NCBI RefSeq assembly: GCF_900116145.1
Contig: NZ_FPAB01000014.1
Location: 1 to 64,000 of the forward strand
Direction: 5' to 3'
Source: Streptomyces harbinensis
Lineage (GTDB): Bacteria; Actinomycetota; Actinomycetes; Streptomycetales; Streptomycetaceae
Length of the DNA: 64,000 bases
Shown: positions 46,095 to 55,274 of the stretch, piece after piece
Layout: each line of letters opens with the position of its first letter
Position numbering within the stretch: the stretch's first letter is position 1
Made by a program: the position numbers and the translations under genes
The notes under the pieces: model-generated
What the model was told of the DNA's origin: nothing
The model's input: only the letters and a program-made list of their open reading frames with translations
The model's database searches: none

Positions 46095-46743
46095 GTTCCG
46101 GAATCCCGTGGGCGGCTTCGGCGTGACCTTCAAGGCCATGTTCAAGAAGCCCCTCACCGAGCAGTACCCGGAGGAGAAGAAGCCCACCGCGCCGCGCTTC
46201 CACGGCCGGCACCAGCTCAACCGTCACCCCGACGGGCTGGAGAAGTGCATCGGCTGCGAGCTGTGCGCCTGGGCCTGTCCGGCCGACGCCATCTACGTGG
46301 AGGGCGCCGACAACACCGAGGAGGAGCGCTACTCCCCGGGTGAGCGGTACGGCCGCGTCTACCAGATCAACTACCTGCGCTGCATCCTGTGCGGCCTGTG
46401 CGTCGAGGCGTGCCCCACCCGGGCGCTCACCATGACGAACGAGTACGAGCTGGCCGACCGCACCCGCGCCTCCCTGATCTACACCAAGGAGGAACTGCTG
46501 GCCGGGCTCCAGGACGGCATGGTCGACTCGCCGCACGCCATGTACCCCGGCGCCGACGAGCAGACCTACTACCGGGGCGAGGTGAAGGCCGCCGCACCCG
46601 GGACCGTACGGCAGCCGGCCCGCTCCAAGGGCGAGCCGGGCGCGGAGGACGCCCCCGTCGACGCCCTCTCCGAAGCGGGCAGGCTGCCCGACCCGGCCGC
46701 CGACGCCCCCGGCGCCGGCGGCGGTTCGGGGGTGCCGGCATGA
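46087..46743 (+). CDS. nuoI: NADH-quinone oxidoreductase subunit NuoI
   Basis: A 218-aa subunit with two 4Fe-4S clusters (N6a, N6b): CIGCELCAWACPADAIYV (about residues 56-73) and CILCGLCVEACPTRALTM (about 101-118). The N-terminal GFGVTFKAMFKKPLTEQYPEEK is the membrane-associated part. The last 60 residues are low-complexity and variable. GTG start overlaps nuoH by 8 bp; its stop overlaps nuoJ. Confidence 0.98.
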   Translation: MPEFRNPVGGFGVTFKAMFKKPLTEQYPEEKKPTAPRFHGRHQLNRHPDGLEKCIGCELCAWACPADAIYVEGADNTEEERYSPGERYGRVYQINYLRCILCGLCVEACPTRALTMTNEYELADRTRASLIYTKEELLAGLQDGMVDSPHAMYPGADEQTYYRGEVKAAAPGTVRQPARSKGEPGAEDAPVDALSEAGRLPDPAADAPGAGGGSGVPA

Positions 46744-47651
46744 ACGCGCTGACCACCCTGGGCACCCTGGCCGCCGAGACCTCCACCTCCACCGGGGAGT
46801 CCGTCCAGTTCTGGATCCTCGCCCCGATCGCGGTGGCCGGGGGCCTGGGCACGGTGCTGATGCGGCGCGCGGTGTACTCCGCGCTCTGCCTGGCCGGCAC
46901 CATGATCATCCTGGCGCTGTTCTACCTCGCCAACGGCGCCTACTTCCTCGGCGTGGTGCAGATCGTCGTCTACACCGGCGCCGTGATGATGCTGTTCCTG
47001 TTCGTCCTGATGCTGGTCGGGGTGAGCGCCGCCGACTCGCTCAAGGAGACACTCAAGGGGCAGCGCTGGCTGGCCGCCCTGCTCGGCCTGGGCCTGGGCA
47101 CCCTGCTGATCGCCGGCATCGGGCAGGCGGCGGGCGGCTCCTTCACCGGGCTCGGCCAGGCGAACGCCGGCGGCAACGTCCAAGGGCTGGCCTCGCTGCT
47201 CTTCACCCGCTACGTGGTGGCCTTCGAGGTGACCGGCATCCTGCTGACCATCGCCGCCGTGGGCGCCACCATGCTCACCCACCGCGAGCGCATCGAACGC
47301 ATCAAGTCGCAGCGCGAGCAGTCGGTGGACCGCATCAAGAACGCCACGCACATCCCGCCGCTGCCCGCCCCCGGCGTGTACGCGCGGCACAACGGCGTGG
47401 ACATCCCCGGCCTGCTGCCCGACGGCACCCCGTCGGAGCTGAGCGTCAACGCCACCCTGCGCGGCCGGGGCCAGATCCGCGAGGTGCACCGCGAGGCGCT
47501 GCGCGATCTCACCGCCCTGGAACAGCGCACCGCCACCTACCACGGGCAGCGGCGGCAACAGGGCATCGACGGCGGCACGGACGGCGCGTCCGTCGGCGCC
47601 GGCAACGGGACCGAGGATGAGCGCGGCGACGCCGGGGAGGAGAGCCGGTGA
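46740..47651 (+). CDS. nuoJ: NADH-quinone oxidoreductase subunit NuoJ
   Basis: A 303-aa membrane subunit. The first about 180 residues are the core with five helices and TM3 LGVVQIVVYTGAVMMLFLFVLMLVG containing the conserved pi-bulge Tyr-Gly region. A hydrophilic 120-residue C-terminal extension (RERIERIKSQ... to the end) is typical of actinomycetes and is absent from the 184-aa E. coli form. ATG overlaps nuoI; the stop overlaps nuoK. Confidence 0.97.
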   Translation: MNALTTLGTLAAETSTSTGESVQFWILAPIAVAGGLGTVLMRRAVYSALCLAGTMIILALFYLANGAYFLGVVQIVVYTGAVMMLFLFVLMLVGVSAADSLKETLKGQRWLAALLGLGLGTLLIAGIGQAAGGSFTGLGQANAGGNVQGLASLLFTRYVVAFEVTGILLTIAAVGATMLTHRERIERIKSQREQSVDRIKNATHIPPLPAPGVYARHNGVDIPGLLPDGTPSELSVNATLRGRGQIREVHREALRDLTALEQRTATYHGQRRQQGIDGGTDGASVGAGNGTEDERGDAGEESR

Positions 47652-47947
47652 GCCCGGACAACTATCTGTATCTGGCGGCGCTGCTGTTCACCCTCGGCGC
47701 CTGCGGGGTGCTGCTGCGGCGGAACGCCATCGTCGTGTTCATGTGCATCGAGCTGATGCTGAACGCCGCCAACCTCGCGCTGGTCGCGTTCTCCCGGATG
47801 CACGGCAACCTCGACGGCCAGATCCTGGCGTTCTTCGTCATGGTCGTCGCCGCCGCCGAGGTCGTGGTCGGGCTGGCGATCATCGTGATGCTCTACCGCT
47901 CCCGCCACTCGGCCTCGGTCGACGACGCCTCACTGATGAAGCTGTAA
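47648..47947 (+). CDS. nuoK: NADH-quinone oxidoreductase subunit NuoK
   Basis: A 99-aa three-helix membrane subunit. Conserved acidic residues for proton transfer are seen in the second and third helices: VFMCIELMLNAANLALVAF and VVAAAEVVVGLAIIVMLYR. GTG start overlaps nuoJ. Standard length. Confidence 0.98.
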   Translation: MSPDNYLYLAALLFTLGACGVLLRRNAIVVFMCIELMLNAANLALVAFSRMHGNLDGQILAFFVMVVAAAEVVVGLAIIVMLYRSRHSASVDDASLMKL

Positions 47948-47959
47948 GGGGTAATACCA

Positions 47960-49855
47960 GTGGAGTCATTGATCGGACTGCTCGTCGCGGCACCGCTGCT
48001 CGGCGCGCTGGTGCTGCTCACCGGCGGGCGGCGGCTGGACCGCGCGGGCCACTGGCTCGGCACCGCGCTGGCCGCCACGTCCTTCGTCCTCGCGGTGGTG
48101 CTCTTCTTCGACCTGCTGGGTCGCGCGGACGGTGACCGCACCCTGCACCAGCACCTGTTCAGCTGGGTGCCGGTGGCGGGCTTCCAGGCGGACATCGCCT
48201 TCCAGCTCGACCAGCTGTCGATGACGTTCGTCCTGCTCATCACGGGTGTCGGCTCGCTCATCCACCTGTACTCGGTGGGCTACATGGAGCACGACCCGCG
48301 CCGGCGGCGGTTCTTCGGCTATCTCAACCTGTTCCTCGCCGCCATGCTGCTGCTGGTCCTGGCCGACAACTACCTGCTGCTGTACGCCGGCTGGGAGGGC
48401 GTGGGCCTCGCCTCGTACCTGCTCATCGGCTTCTGGCAGGACCGGCCGCGCGCGGCCACCGCGGCGAAGAAGGCGTTCATCGTCAACCGGGTCGGCGACA
48501 TCGGCCTGTCGATCGCCATCATGCTGATGTTCACCACGTTCGGCACCTTCGCCTTCGGCCCGGTGCTCTCCAGCGCCGCCGAGACCGGCGAGGGCACCCT
48601 CACCGCCATCGGCCTGATGCTGCTGCTGGCAGCCTGCGGCAAGTCCGCCCAGGTGCCGCTCCAGTCCTGGCTCGGCGACGCCATGGAGGGCCCGACCCCG
48701 GTCTCGGCCCTGATCCACGCCGCCACCATGGTCACCGCCGGCGTCTACCTGGTGGTCCGCTCCGGCGCCATCTTCAACGCCGCGCCGGACGCCCAGACCG
48801 TCGTCATCGTCGTCGGGGCCGTCACCCTGGTGTTCGGGGCGATCGTCGGGTGCGCCAAGGACGACATCAAGAAGGCGCTGGCCGGCTCGACCATGTCGCA
48901 GATCGGCTACATGATGCTGGCCGCCGGGCTCGGCCCGATCGGCTACGCCTTCGCGATCATGCACCTGGTGACGCACGGCTTCTTCAAGGCCGGGCTGTTC
49001 CTGGGCGCCGGGTCCGTCATGCACGGCATGAACGACGAGGTCGACATGCGCAAGTACGGCGGCCTGCGGAAGTACATGCCGGTCACCTTCATCACCTTCG
49101 GGCTCGCCTATCTGGCGATCATCGGCTTCCCGTATCTGTCCGGGTTCTTCTCCAAGGACGAGATCATCTACGCCGGGTTCGCCAAGGGCGGCACCCAGGG
49201 CTGGATCCTGGGCTCGGTGATGCTGCTCGGCGCGGCGCTCACCGCGTACTACATGACGCGCATCATGCTGCTGACCTTCTTCGGCGAGAAGCGCTGGCAG
49301 CCGGACGCGCACGGGCACGAGCCGCACCCGCACGAGTCGCCCGCCACCATGACGATCCCGATGATCGTGCTGGCGATCGGTTCGGTCGGCGCGGGCTTCG
49401 CGTTCAACCTGAACGAGTCCTTCGCGCACTGGCTGGAGCCGGTCACCGGGCTCGCCCACGGCGACTCCCCGGTCGGGCACGGCACGGTGTCGCTGGCCGC
49501 GACCGCCGTGATGGTGATCGGGGTCGGCGCCGCGTACCTCCAGTACGGGCGGCGCCCGGCGCCGGTGGTCGCACCGGCCGGCAGCTTCGTCACCCGGGCG
49601 GCGCGCCGCGACCTGCTCCAGGACGACTTCAACCACGCCGCGTTCGTCACCCCCGGCACCTATCTCACCCGGGGTCTGGTGTACGTCGACCACAAGCTGG
49701 TGGACGGCGTGGTCAACGGACTGGCCGCCGCGTTCGGCGGTCTGTCCGGGCGGCTGCGGCGGGTGCAGAACGGCTATGCCCGCAGTTACGCGGTCTCGAT
49801 GTTCGGCGGTGCGGCGGTCCTGATCGCCGTGACCCTGCTGATGAGGGCGGTCTGA
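47960..49855 (+). CDS. nuoL: NADH-quinone oxidoreductase subunit NuoL
   Basis: A 631-aa antiporter-like proton-pumping subunit. Core segments: QLDQLSMTFVLLITGVGSLIHLYSVGYM, LLLYAGWEGVGLASYLLIGFW (TM5 Glu), SWLGDAMEGPTPVSALIHAATMVTAGVYL (TM7 Lys/His), KKALAGSTMSQIGYMMLAAGLG (TM8 Lys) and LSGFFSKDEII. The C-terminal lateral helix lies in the last 100 residues. GTG start 12 bp after nuoK. Confidence 0.98.
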   Translation: MESLIGLLVAAPLLGALVLLTGGRRLDRAGHWLGTALAATSFVLAVVLFFDLLGRADGDRTLHQHLFSWVPVAGFQADIAFQLDQLSMTFVLLITGVGSLIHLYSVGYMEHDPRRRRFFGYLNLFLAAMLLLVLADNYLLLYAGWEGVGLASYLLIGFWQDRPRAATAAKKAFIVNRVGDIGLSIAIMLMFTTFGTFAFGPVLSSAAETGEGTLTAIGLMLLLAACGKSAQVPLQSWLGDAMEGPTPVSALIHAATMVTAGVYLVVRSGAIFNAAPDAQTVVIVVGAVTLVFGAIVGCAKDDIKKALAGSTMSQIGYMMLAAGLGPIGYAFAIMHLVTHGFFKAGLFLGAGSVMHGMNDEVDMRKYGGLRKYMPVTFITFGLAYLAIIGFPYLSGFFSKDEIIYAGFAKGGTQGWILGSVMLLGAALTAYYMTRIMLLTFFGEKRWQPDAHGHEPHPHESPATMTIPMIVLAIGSVGAGFAFNLNESFAHWLEPVTGLAHGDSPVGHGTVSLAATAVMVIGVGAAYLQYGRRPAPVVAPAGSFVTRAARRDLLQDDFNHAAFVTPGTYLTRGLVYVDHKLVDGVVNGLAAAFGGLSGRLRRVQNGYARSYAVSMFGGAAVLIAVTLLMRAV

Positions 49856-49856
49856 G

Positions 49857-51482
49857 ATGTCATTTCCCCTGCTGACGGCCACGGCCCTGGCCCCCGCGAT
49901 CGGCGCGGTGGCCACGGCCGCGGTGCCCGCGGCGCGGCGCACGGCCGCCAAATGGACGGCGCTGGGTTTCTCGGTGGTCACGGTGGTGTTCGCGGCGGCG
50001 GTGCTGCTGCGCTTCGACACCGGGCCCGGTGCCGACCGGTATCAGCTGACCGAATCCCTCACCTGGATCAGGGACTTCGGGGTCACCTACGAGCTGGGCG
50101 TGGACGGCATCGGTGTCGCCATGATCGGGCTCACCGCGATCCTCATCCCGTTCCTCATCGGGGCCGGCTGGAACGACGCGGACCCGAAGGAGGGCGAGAC
50201 CCCGCAGGGCAGGCGGTGGCGGCCCACCCAGGGGTTCTTCGCGCTGATCCTGCTGGTCGAGGCGATGGTCATCATGTCCTTCGCCGCCACCGACATCTTC
50301 CTCTTCTACATCTTCTTCGAAGCCATGCTCATCCCGATGTACTTCCTCATCGGCGGCTTCGGGGACCGGGCCGGCAGCGGCGACGAGGCGGGGCAGGCGC
50401 GGCAGCGCAGCTACGCCGCCGTCAAGTTCCTGCTGTACAACCTGGCCGGCGGTCTGGTGATGCTGGCGGCGGTGATCGGCCTGTGGGTCGCCACCAACGA
50501 CCAGCTGGGCAGCGGCACCTTCTCGCTGGCGGCGATCGCCGACGCGAAGGCGGCCGGTGAGCTGACCTTCGGCACCGGCACGGAACGCTGGCTGTTCCTC
50601 GGCTTCTTCTTCGCTTTCGCCATCAAGGCGCCGCTGTGGCCGCTGCACACCTGGCTGCCGAACGCCATGGGCGAGTCGACCGCGCCGGTGGCCGTCCTCA
50701 TCACCGCCGTGGTGGACAAGGTCGGCACCTTCGCGATGCTCCGGTTCTGCCTCGGCCTCTTCCCGGAGGCGAGCAACTGGGCCACCCCGGCGGTGATCGT
50801 GCTGTCGCTGGTGAGCATCGTGTACGGGGCGCTGCTGGCGCTCGGCCAGCGGGACATGAAGCGGCTGATCGCGTACGCGTCGATCTCCCACTTCGGGTTC
50901 ATCGTGCTGGGCATCTTCGCGATGACCAGCCAGGGCCACTCCGGGGCGACGCTGTACATGGTCAACCACGGGATCGCGACGGCGGCGCTGATGCTGGTGG
51001 CCGGCTTCCTGATCTCGCGGCGCGGCTCCCGGCTCATCGCCGACTACGGCGGGGTGCAGAAGACCGCGCCGGTGCTGGCCGGCACCTTCCTGGTCGGCGG
51101 GCTCGCCACCCTGTCGCTGCCGGGGCTCGGCCCGTTCGTCAGCGAGTTCCTGGTGCTGGTGGGCACCTTCAGCCGGTACAAGGCGGCCGGGATCATCGCG
51201 ACCGTGGGCATCGTGCTGGCGGCGCTGTACGTCCTGGTGCTGTACCAGCGGACCATGACAGGACCGGTGAAGCCGGGGCTGGAGAAGCTGCCGGATCTGC
51301 GGATGCGGGAACTGGCGGTGGTGGCCCCGCTGATCGCGCTGCTGATCTTCCTCGGCGTGTACCCCAAGCCGGTCACCGACATCGTCAACCCGGCCGTCGA
51401 GCACACGCTGTCGGACGTCAACAAGACCGATCCGCAGCCGAATGTGACCGTGACCGAAGCGGAGGGCGCCTCCCATGAATGA
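49857..51482 (+). CDS. nuoM: NADH-quinone oxidoreductase subunit NuoM
   Basis: A 541-aa antiporter-like proton-pumping subunit with 14 helices. Conserved acid/Lys sites: FFEAMLIPMYFLIG (TM5 Glu), IKAPLWPLHTWLPNAMGESTAPVAVLITAVVDKVGTFAMLRF (TM7 Lys) and RDMKRLIAYASISHFGFIVLGIF (TM8). Starts 1 bp after nuoL stop and overlaps nuoN by 8 bp. Confidence 0.98.
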   Translation: MSFPLLTATALAPAIGAVATAAVPAARRTAAKWTALGFSVVTVVFAAAVLLRFDTGPGADRYQLTESLTWIRDFGVTYELGVDGIGVAMIGLTAILIPFLIGAGWNDADPKEGETPQGRRWRPTQGFFALILLVEAMVIMSFAATDIFLFYIFFEAMLIPMYFLIGGFGDRAGSGDEAGQARQRSYAAVKFLLYNLAGGLVMLAAVIGLWVATNDQLGSGTFSLAAIADAKAAGELTFGTGTERWLFLGFFFAFAIKAPLWPLHTWLPNAMGESTAPVAVLITAVVDKVGTFAMLRFCLGLFPEASNWATPAVIVLSLVSIVYGALLALGQRDMKRLIAYASISHFGFIVLGIFAMTSQGHSGATLYMVNHGIATAALMLVAGFLISRRGSRLIADYGGVQKTAPVLAGTFLVGGLATLSLPGLGPFVSEFLVLVGTFSRYKAAGIIATVGIVLAALYVLVLYQRTMTGPVKPGLEKLPDLRMRELAVVAPLIALLIFLGVYPKPVTDIVNPAVEHTLSDVNKTDPQPNVTVTEAEGASHE

Positions 51483-53079
51483 CCTTCAGGCTCCTTCGAT
51501 CGAATGGCTGGCCCTGCTGCCGAGCCTGATCGTGTTCGGGGTCGCCGTGATCGGGGTGCTGATCGAGGCGTTCGCGCCCCGGGCGGCCCGGTACGGCACC
51601 CAGGTGGTGCTCACCACCCTCGGCTTCGCGGGCGCGTTCGCCGCCGTGGTGGCGCTCGCGGCCGGCGGGCACGCCACCACCGAGGCGCAGATCGCGGGCA
51701 TGGGATCGCTGGCGGTGGACGGCCCCGCCCTCTTCCTCCAGGGCGTCATCCTGCTGGTCGGGCTGCTGTCGGTGTTCCTCTTCGCGGAGCGCCGCCTGGA
51801 GCCGGCCCGGCACGGTACCCGGGTGGACTCCTTCGCGGCGCAGCCGGCGGCGGTGCCGGGCGGCGAGGCCGAGCAGGAGGCGGTGAAGGCCGGGCACACC
51901 ACCACGGAGATCTTCCCGCTGCTGCTGTTCGCGGTCGGCGGCATGCTGATCTTCCCGGCGGCCAACGACCTGCTGGTGCTGTTCATCGCGCTGGAAGTGC
52001 TGTCGCTGCCGCTGTACCTGCTGTGCGCGCTGGCCCGCCGCAAGCGGCTGCTGTCGCAGGAGGCGGCGGTCAAGTACTTCCTGCTGGGCGCGTTCGCCTC
52101 GGCGTTCCTGCTGTTCGGGATCGCGCTGCTGTACGGCTACGCCGGGACCGTCACCTACGCCGGGATCGCGGACGTCATCAGCGGGGCGCCGGCGGCCATC
52201 GACCCGGGGCTCGCCTCGACGATGGGAAACGACGCGCTGCTGCTGATCGGCGGCGCGCTGGTCGTCATGGGGCTGCTGTTCAAGGTGGGCGCGGTGCCGT
52301 TCCACATGTGGACCCCCGATGTGTACCAGGGCGCCCCGACCCCGGTGACCGGCTTCATGGCGGCGGCGACCAAGGTGGCGGCGTTCGGCGCGCTGCTGCG
52401 GCTGCTGTACGTGGCGCTGGACGGCACCCGCTGGGACTGGGAGCCGGTGCTGTGGGGCGTGGCCATCGCCTCCATGGTGGCGGGCGCGGTCATCGCGATC
52501 ACCCAGACCGATGTGAAGCGGCTGCTGGCGTACTCCTCGATCGCGCACGCCGGGTTCATCCTGGCCGGTGTGGTGGCGGTGAGCGAGGACGGGGTGTCCT
52601 CGGTGCTGTTCTACCTGGCGGCGTACTCCTTCGTGACGCTGGGCGCGTTCGCGGTGGTCACGCTGGTGCGGGACGCGGGCGGCGAGGCGACGCACCTGTC
52701 GAAGTGGGCCGGGCTCGGGCGGCGTTCGCCGCTGCTGGCCGGGGTCTTCGCGCTGTTCCTGCTGGCCTTCGCGGGCATTCCGCTGACCTCCGGCTTCGCC
52801 GGGAAGTTCGCGGTGTTCCGGGCGGCGGCGGACGCGGGCGCGATGGGCCTGGTCATCACGGGTGTGGCGGCCTCGGCGGTGGCGGCGTTCTTCTACGTCC
52901 GGGTGATCGTGCTGATGTTCTTCAGCGAGCCGAAGGCGGACGGCCCCTCGGTGGTCATCCCGAGCCCGCTGACGATGTCGGTGGTCGGGCTCGCGGCGGC
53001 GGTCACGCTGGTGCTGGGCATCGCGCCGCAGTACTTCCTTGACCTGGCCGGTCAGGCCGGGGTGTTCGTGCTGCGGTAG
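51475..53079 (+). CDS. nuoN: NADH-quinone oxidoreductase subunit NuoN
   Basis: A 534-aa third antiporter-like proton-pumping subunit. Markers: LLVLFIALEVLSLPLYLLCALAR (TM5 Glu), VGAVPFHMWTPDVYQGAPTPVTGFMAAATKVAAFGALLRLLYV (TM7 Lys), TQTDVKRLLAYSSIAHAGFILAGVVAV (TM8) and GIPLTSGFAGKFAVF. It ends the operon; a 42-bp palindrome follows 37 bp after the stop. Confidence 0.98.
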   Translation: MNDLQAPSIEWLALLPSLIVFGVAVIGVLIEAFAPRAARYGTQVVLTTLGFAGAFAAVVALAAGGHATTEAQIAGMGSLAVDGPALFLQGVILLVGLLSVFLFAERRLEPARHGTRVDSFAAQPAAVPGGEAEQEAVKAGHTTTEIFPLLLFAVGGMLIFPAANDLLVLFIALEVLSLPLYLLCALARRKRLLSQEAAVKYFLLGAFASAFLLFGIALLYGYAGTVTYAGIADVISGAPAAIDPGLASTMGNDALLLIGGALVVMGLLFKVGAVPFHMWTPDVYQGAPTPVTGFMAAATKVAAFGALLRLLYVALDGTRWDWEPVLWGVAIASMVAGAVIAITQTDVKRLLAYSSIAHAGFILAGVVAVSEDGVSSVLFYLAAYSFVTLGAFAVVTLVRDAGGEATHLSKWAGLGRRSPLLAGVFALFLLAFAGIPLTSGFAGKFAVFRAAADAGAMGLVITGVAASAVAAFFYVRVIVLMFFSEPKADGPSVVIPSPLTMSVVGLAAAVTLVLGIAPQYFLDLAGQAGVFVLR

Positions 53080-53116
53080 CGCCGGGCGCCCGTCCCCGCG
53101 GTCCGGGGTGCGCGCA

Positions 53117-53158
53117 GGCTGAGGGCCCGGAACCCCGCGGGGTTCCGGGCCCTCAGCC
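53117..53158. terminator. 42-bp perfect palindrome, bidirectional terminator
   Basis: Every base of 53117-53158 pairs with its partner (21-bp arms meeting at CCCCGCGGGG with no spacer). It lies between nuoN (plus) and a lipoprotein gene (minus), 37 and 22 bp from their stops, and can end both transcripts. No T-run. Confidence 0.9.
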
Positions 53159-53179
53159 GGTGCTGGGGTGCGTGGACCG

Positions 53180-53731
53180 TCAGAAGTCGAACTCCATGTC
53201 GATCTCGCCCAGGTCACCGAGGTCGCCGAGGTCACCCAGGTCGCCCATGTCGAAGTCCTCCATGCCGGGGACCTGGTGGTAGGTCTCCGTGGTGCCGTTG
53301 GACCAGGCCACGTCGAGGGTGGAACCGTCCAGGGTGAGGGTGGCCGCCTCGAAGTCGGCGCCGAGGGCGCAGTCGAGGGCCAGGGCCCCGTCGGTCACCG
53401 TGCCGCTGCAGATGTCGGCGTCTACCGCGCTGAGGTTCAGCAGCGCGGTGACCTCACCCTCGGAGACGACGATGGTGTTGGCCTCGGTGGAGGTCAGGTC
53501 CGAGGACCACCAGCCGGTCAGGTCCTCCGCGTTGGGGCCACCGGCCGGCGCGTCGTCGCCCGCGGCCTCGTCGTCCGTGGCGTCGTCGCCGCCGGTGGTG
53601 GTCTCCTCCTGGGAGCCACTGCCCTTGGCGTCGTTTCCGCTGTCGCTGTCACTGTCGCTGCTGCAACCGGTGAGCACCAGAGCCGCCGCCGCGAGCGCCG
53701 CGGGCGCGGCGAGTCGTACTGCCTTGCGCAT
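53180..53731 (-). CDS. Putative lipoprotein with DLG repeat tail
   Basis: A 183-aa lipoprotein: KAVRL n-region, Ala-rich core, lipobox LTGC (Cys about residue 23), then a long Ser/Asp/Thr/Gly-rich linker (about 24-68). The folded part (about 70-155) starts TGWWSSDLTSTEANTIVVSEG and has one Cys pair, recalling small secreted beta-domains that recur in Streptomyces. The tail is GDLGDLGDLGDLG followed by an acidic end, encoded by 9-bp repeats at 53205-53240. Convergent with nuoN across a palindromic terminator. Function unknown. Confidence 0.85.
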   Translation of the reverse strand: MRKAVRLAAPAALAAAALVLTGCSSDSDSDSGNDAKGSGSQEETTTGGDDATDDEAAGDDAPAGGPNAEDLTGWWSSDLTSTEANTIVVSEGEVTALLNLSAVDADICSGTVTDGALALDCALGADFEAATLTLDGSTLDVAWSNGTTETYHQVPGMEDFDMGDLGDLGDLGDLGEIDMEFDF

Positions 53732-53866
53732 GAGTTCCCCTCGAACTGTGTGGTGAGGGCACCTTATCCGGACCCACCGACACTCCCCTACGAAAAGGGC
53801 ATGATCATCCCATCGGTTACGGACCTATTGCGCGGACGCGGCCAGGGCGCAACCTGCCGGACACCC

Positions 53867-55117
53867 CTACCGGGCGGGCAGCACCCGGCCGCTCACCTCG
53901 CCCAGGCCGATCCGGGCGCCGTCCGGCCCCGGCGCCCACGCGGTGAGGGTCACCTCGTCCCCGTCGGCCAGGAAGGCGCGTTCCTCGCCGTCCGGCAGCC
54001 GCAGCGGCTCGGCCCCGCTCCAGGTCAGCTCCAGCAGACAGCCCCGCTGGCCCGGCTCGGGGCCCGAGACGGTGCCGGAGGCGAACAGGTCGCCGGTGCG
54101 CAGGCTCGCGCCGTTGGCCGTCAGGTGCGCCAGTTGCTGGGCGGCGGTCCAGTACATGGCGGAGAACGGCGGCTCGCTGATGAGCGTGCCGTTCAGGTAC
54201 ACCGACAGCCGCAGATCCAGCCCCTGCGGCTCGGCGTCCGGGCCCGTGTCGTCCAGGTACGGCAGCAGCGGGTGGGTGCGCCGGGGCGGCGCGGTACGGG
54301 CGTGCTCCAGGGCGTCCAGCGGCGTGATCCACGGCGACAGCGAGGTGGCGAAGGACTTGCCGAGGAACGGGCCGAGCGGCACGTACTCCCACGCCTGGAT
54401 GTCCCGCGCCGACCAGTCGTTGAGCAGCGCCACGCCGAACACGTGGTCGCGGAAGGCCGCCATCGGGACCGGGCTGCCCAGCTCGGACGGGGTGCCGACG
54501 ACGAAGCCGACCTCCGCCTCGATGTCCAGCCGGCGGCTGGGGCCGAAGCCGGGCGCCTCGGCCCCCGGCGGGCGGCGCTGGCCGCTGGGGCGGACGACCG
54601 GGGTGCCGGAGACCACCACCGTGCCCGCCCGGCCGTGGTAACCGATCGGCAGATGCTTCCAGTTGGGGGTGAGGGGTTCGCCGTCCGGGCGGAAGATGCG
54701 GCCGACGTTGGTCGCGTGGTGCTCGCTCGCGTAGAAGTCCACGTAGTCGGCCACGTCGAAGGGCAGATGGAAGGTGAGCCGGGGGGATTCGGCGGGCGGG
54801 TGAAGGGGGAGAAGCAGCGGGGAAACGGTTTCCCGGTGCGCCGGGTTGCCGAGCCAGTCGCGCAGAGCGGCGCGTACGGACTGCCACACGGGCCGTCCGG
54901 CGGCGAGCAGCGGGCCCAGGGAGGGGGCCCGGAGCAGCGGGGTGTGGGGCGAGCCCAGGGCGTGGGCCGCGGCGCCGGCGTCCAGGACGTGGTCGCCGTA
55001 CCGGACGCCGATCCGGCGCCGGGCGGGTTCGCCGGATTCTCCGGGGTCGCCGGGGATGCTGAACACTCCGTAGGGCAAGTTGTCGAGACCGAAGAGTTCC
55101 TGGGGAGTGACGGCCAT
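53867..55117 (-). CDS. fahA: Fumarylacetoacetase
   Basis: A 416-aa enzyme that splits fumarylacetoacetate to fumarate and acetoacetate in tyrosine/homogentisate breakdown. N-terminal SH3-like domain (MAVTPQELFGLDNLPYGVFSI) and C-terminal FAH fold with metal/catalytic segments DYVDFYASEHHATNVGRIFRP (Asp, His), GRAGTVVVSGTPVVRPSGQ, LDIEAEVGFVVGTPSELG (Glu), LLNDWSARDIQAWEY (Asp) and LGKSFATSLSPWI. Monocistronic. Confidence 0.95.
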   Translation of the reverse strand: MAVTPQELFGLDNLPYGVFSIPGDPGESGEPARRRIGVRYGDHVLDAGAAAHALGSPHTPLLRAPSLGPLLAAGRPVWQSVRAALRDWLGNPAHRETVSPLLLPLHPPAESPRLTFHLPFDVADYVDFYASEHHATNVGRIFRPDGEPLTPNWKHLPIGYHGRAGTVVVSGTPVVRPSGQRRPPGAEAPGFGPSRRLDIEAEVGFVVGTPSELGSPVPMAAFRDHVFGVALLNDWSARDIQAWEYVPLGPFLGKSFATSLSPWITPLDALEHARTAPPRRTHPLLPYLDDTGPDAEPQGLDLRLSVYLNGTLISEPPFSAMYWTAAQQLAHLTANGASLRTGDLFASGTVSGPEPGQRGCLLELTWSGAEPLRLPDGEERAFLADGDEVTLTAWAPGPDGARIGLGEVSGRVLPAR

Positions 55118-55274
55118 GCGGTGCCTCGCCTTCGAGGTCGTCGGTTACGGGGCGGGGACAGCGTATGCCCGACTGCTTGACGGGTACGCGCCGCTGATGG
55201 GGATGTGCCCGTGGTGATCCTTTGGTGACCGGCTACGCTGCCCAGGACATGGCAACGGAGACAGGAGAACGCTC

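Noticed and set aside
53205..53250. Short 9-bp repeats as a possible CRISPR-like array
   Set aside because: They encode the GDL repeat of the lipoprotein tail in frame; no spacers.
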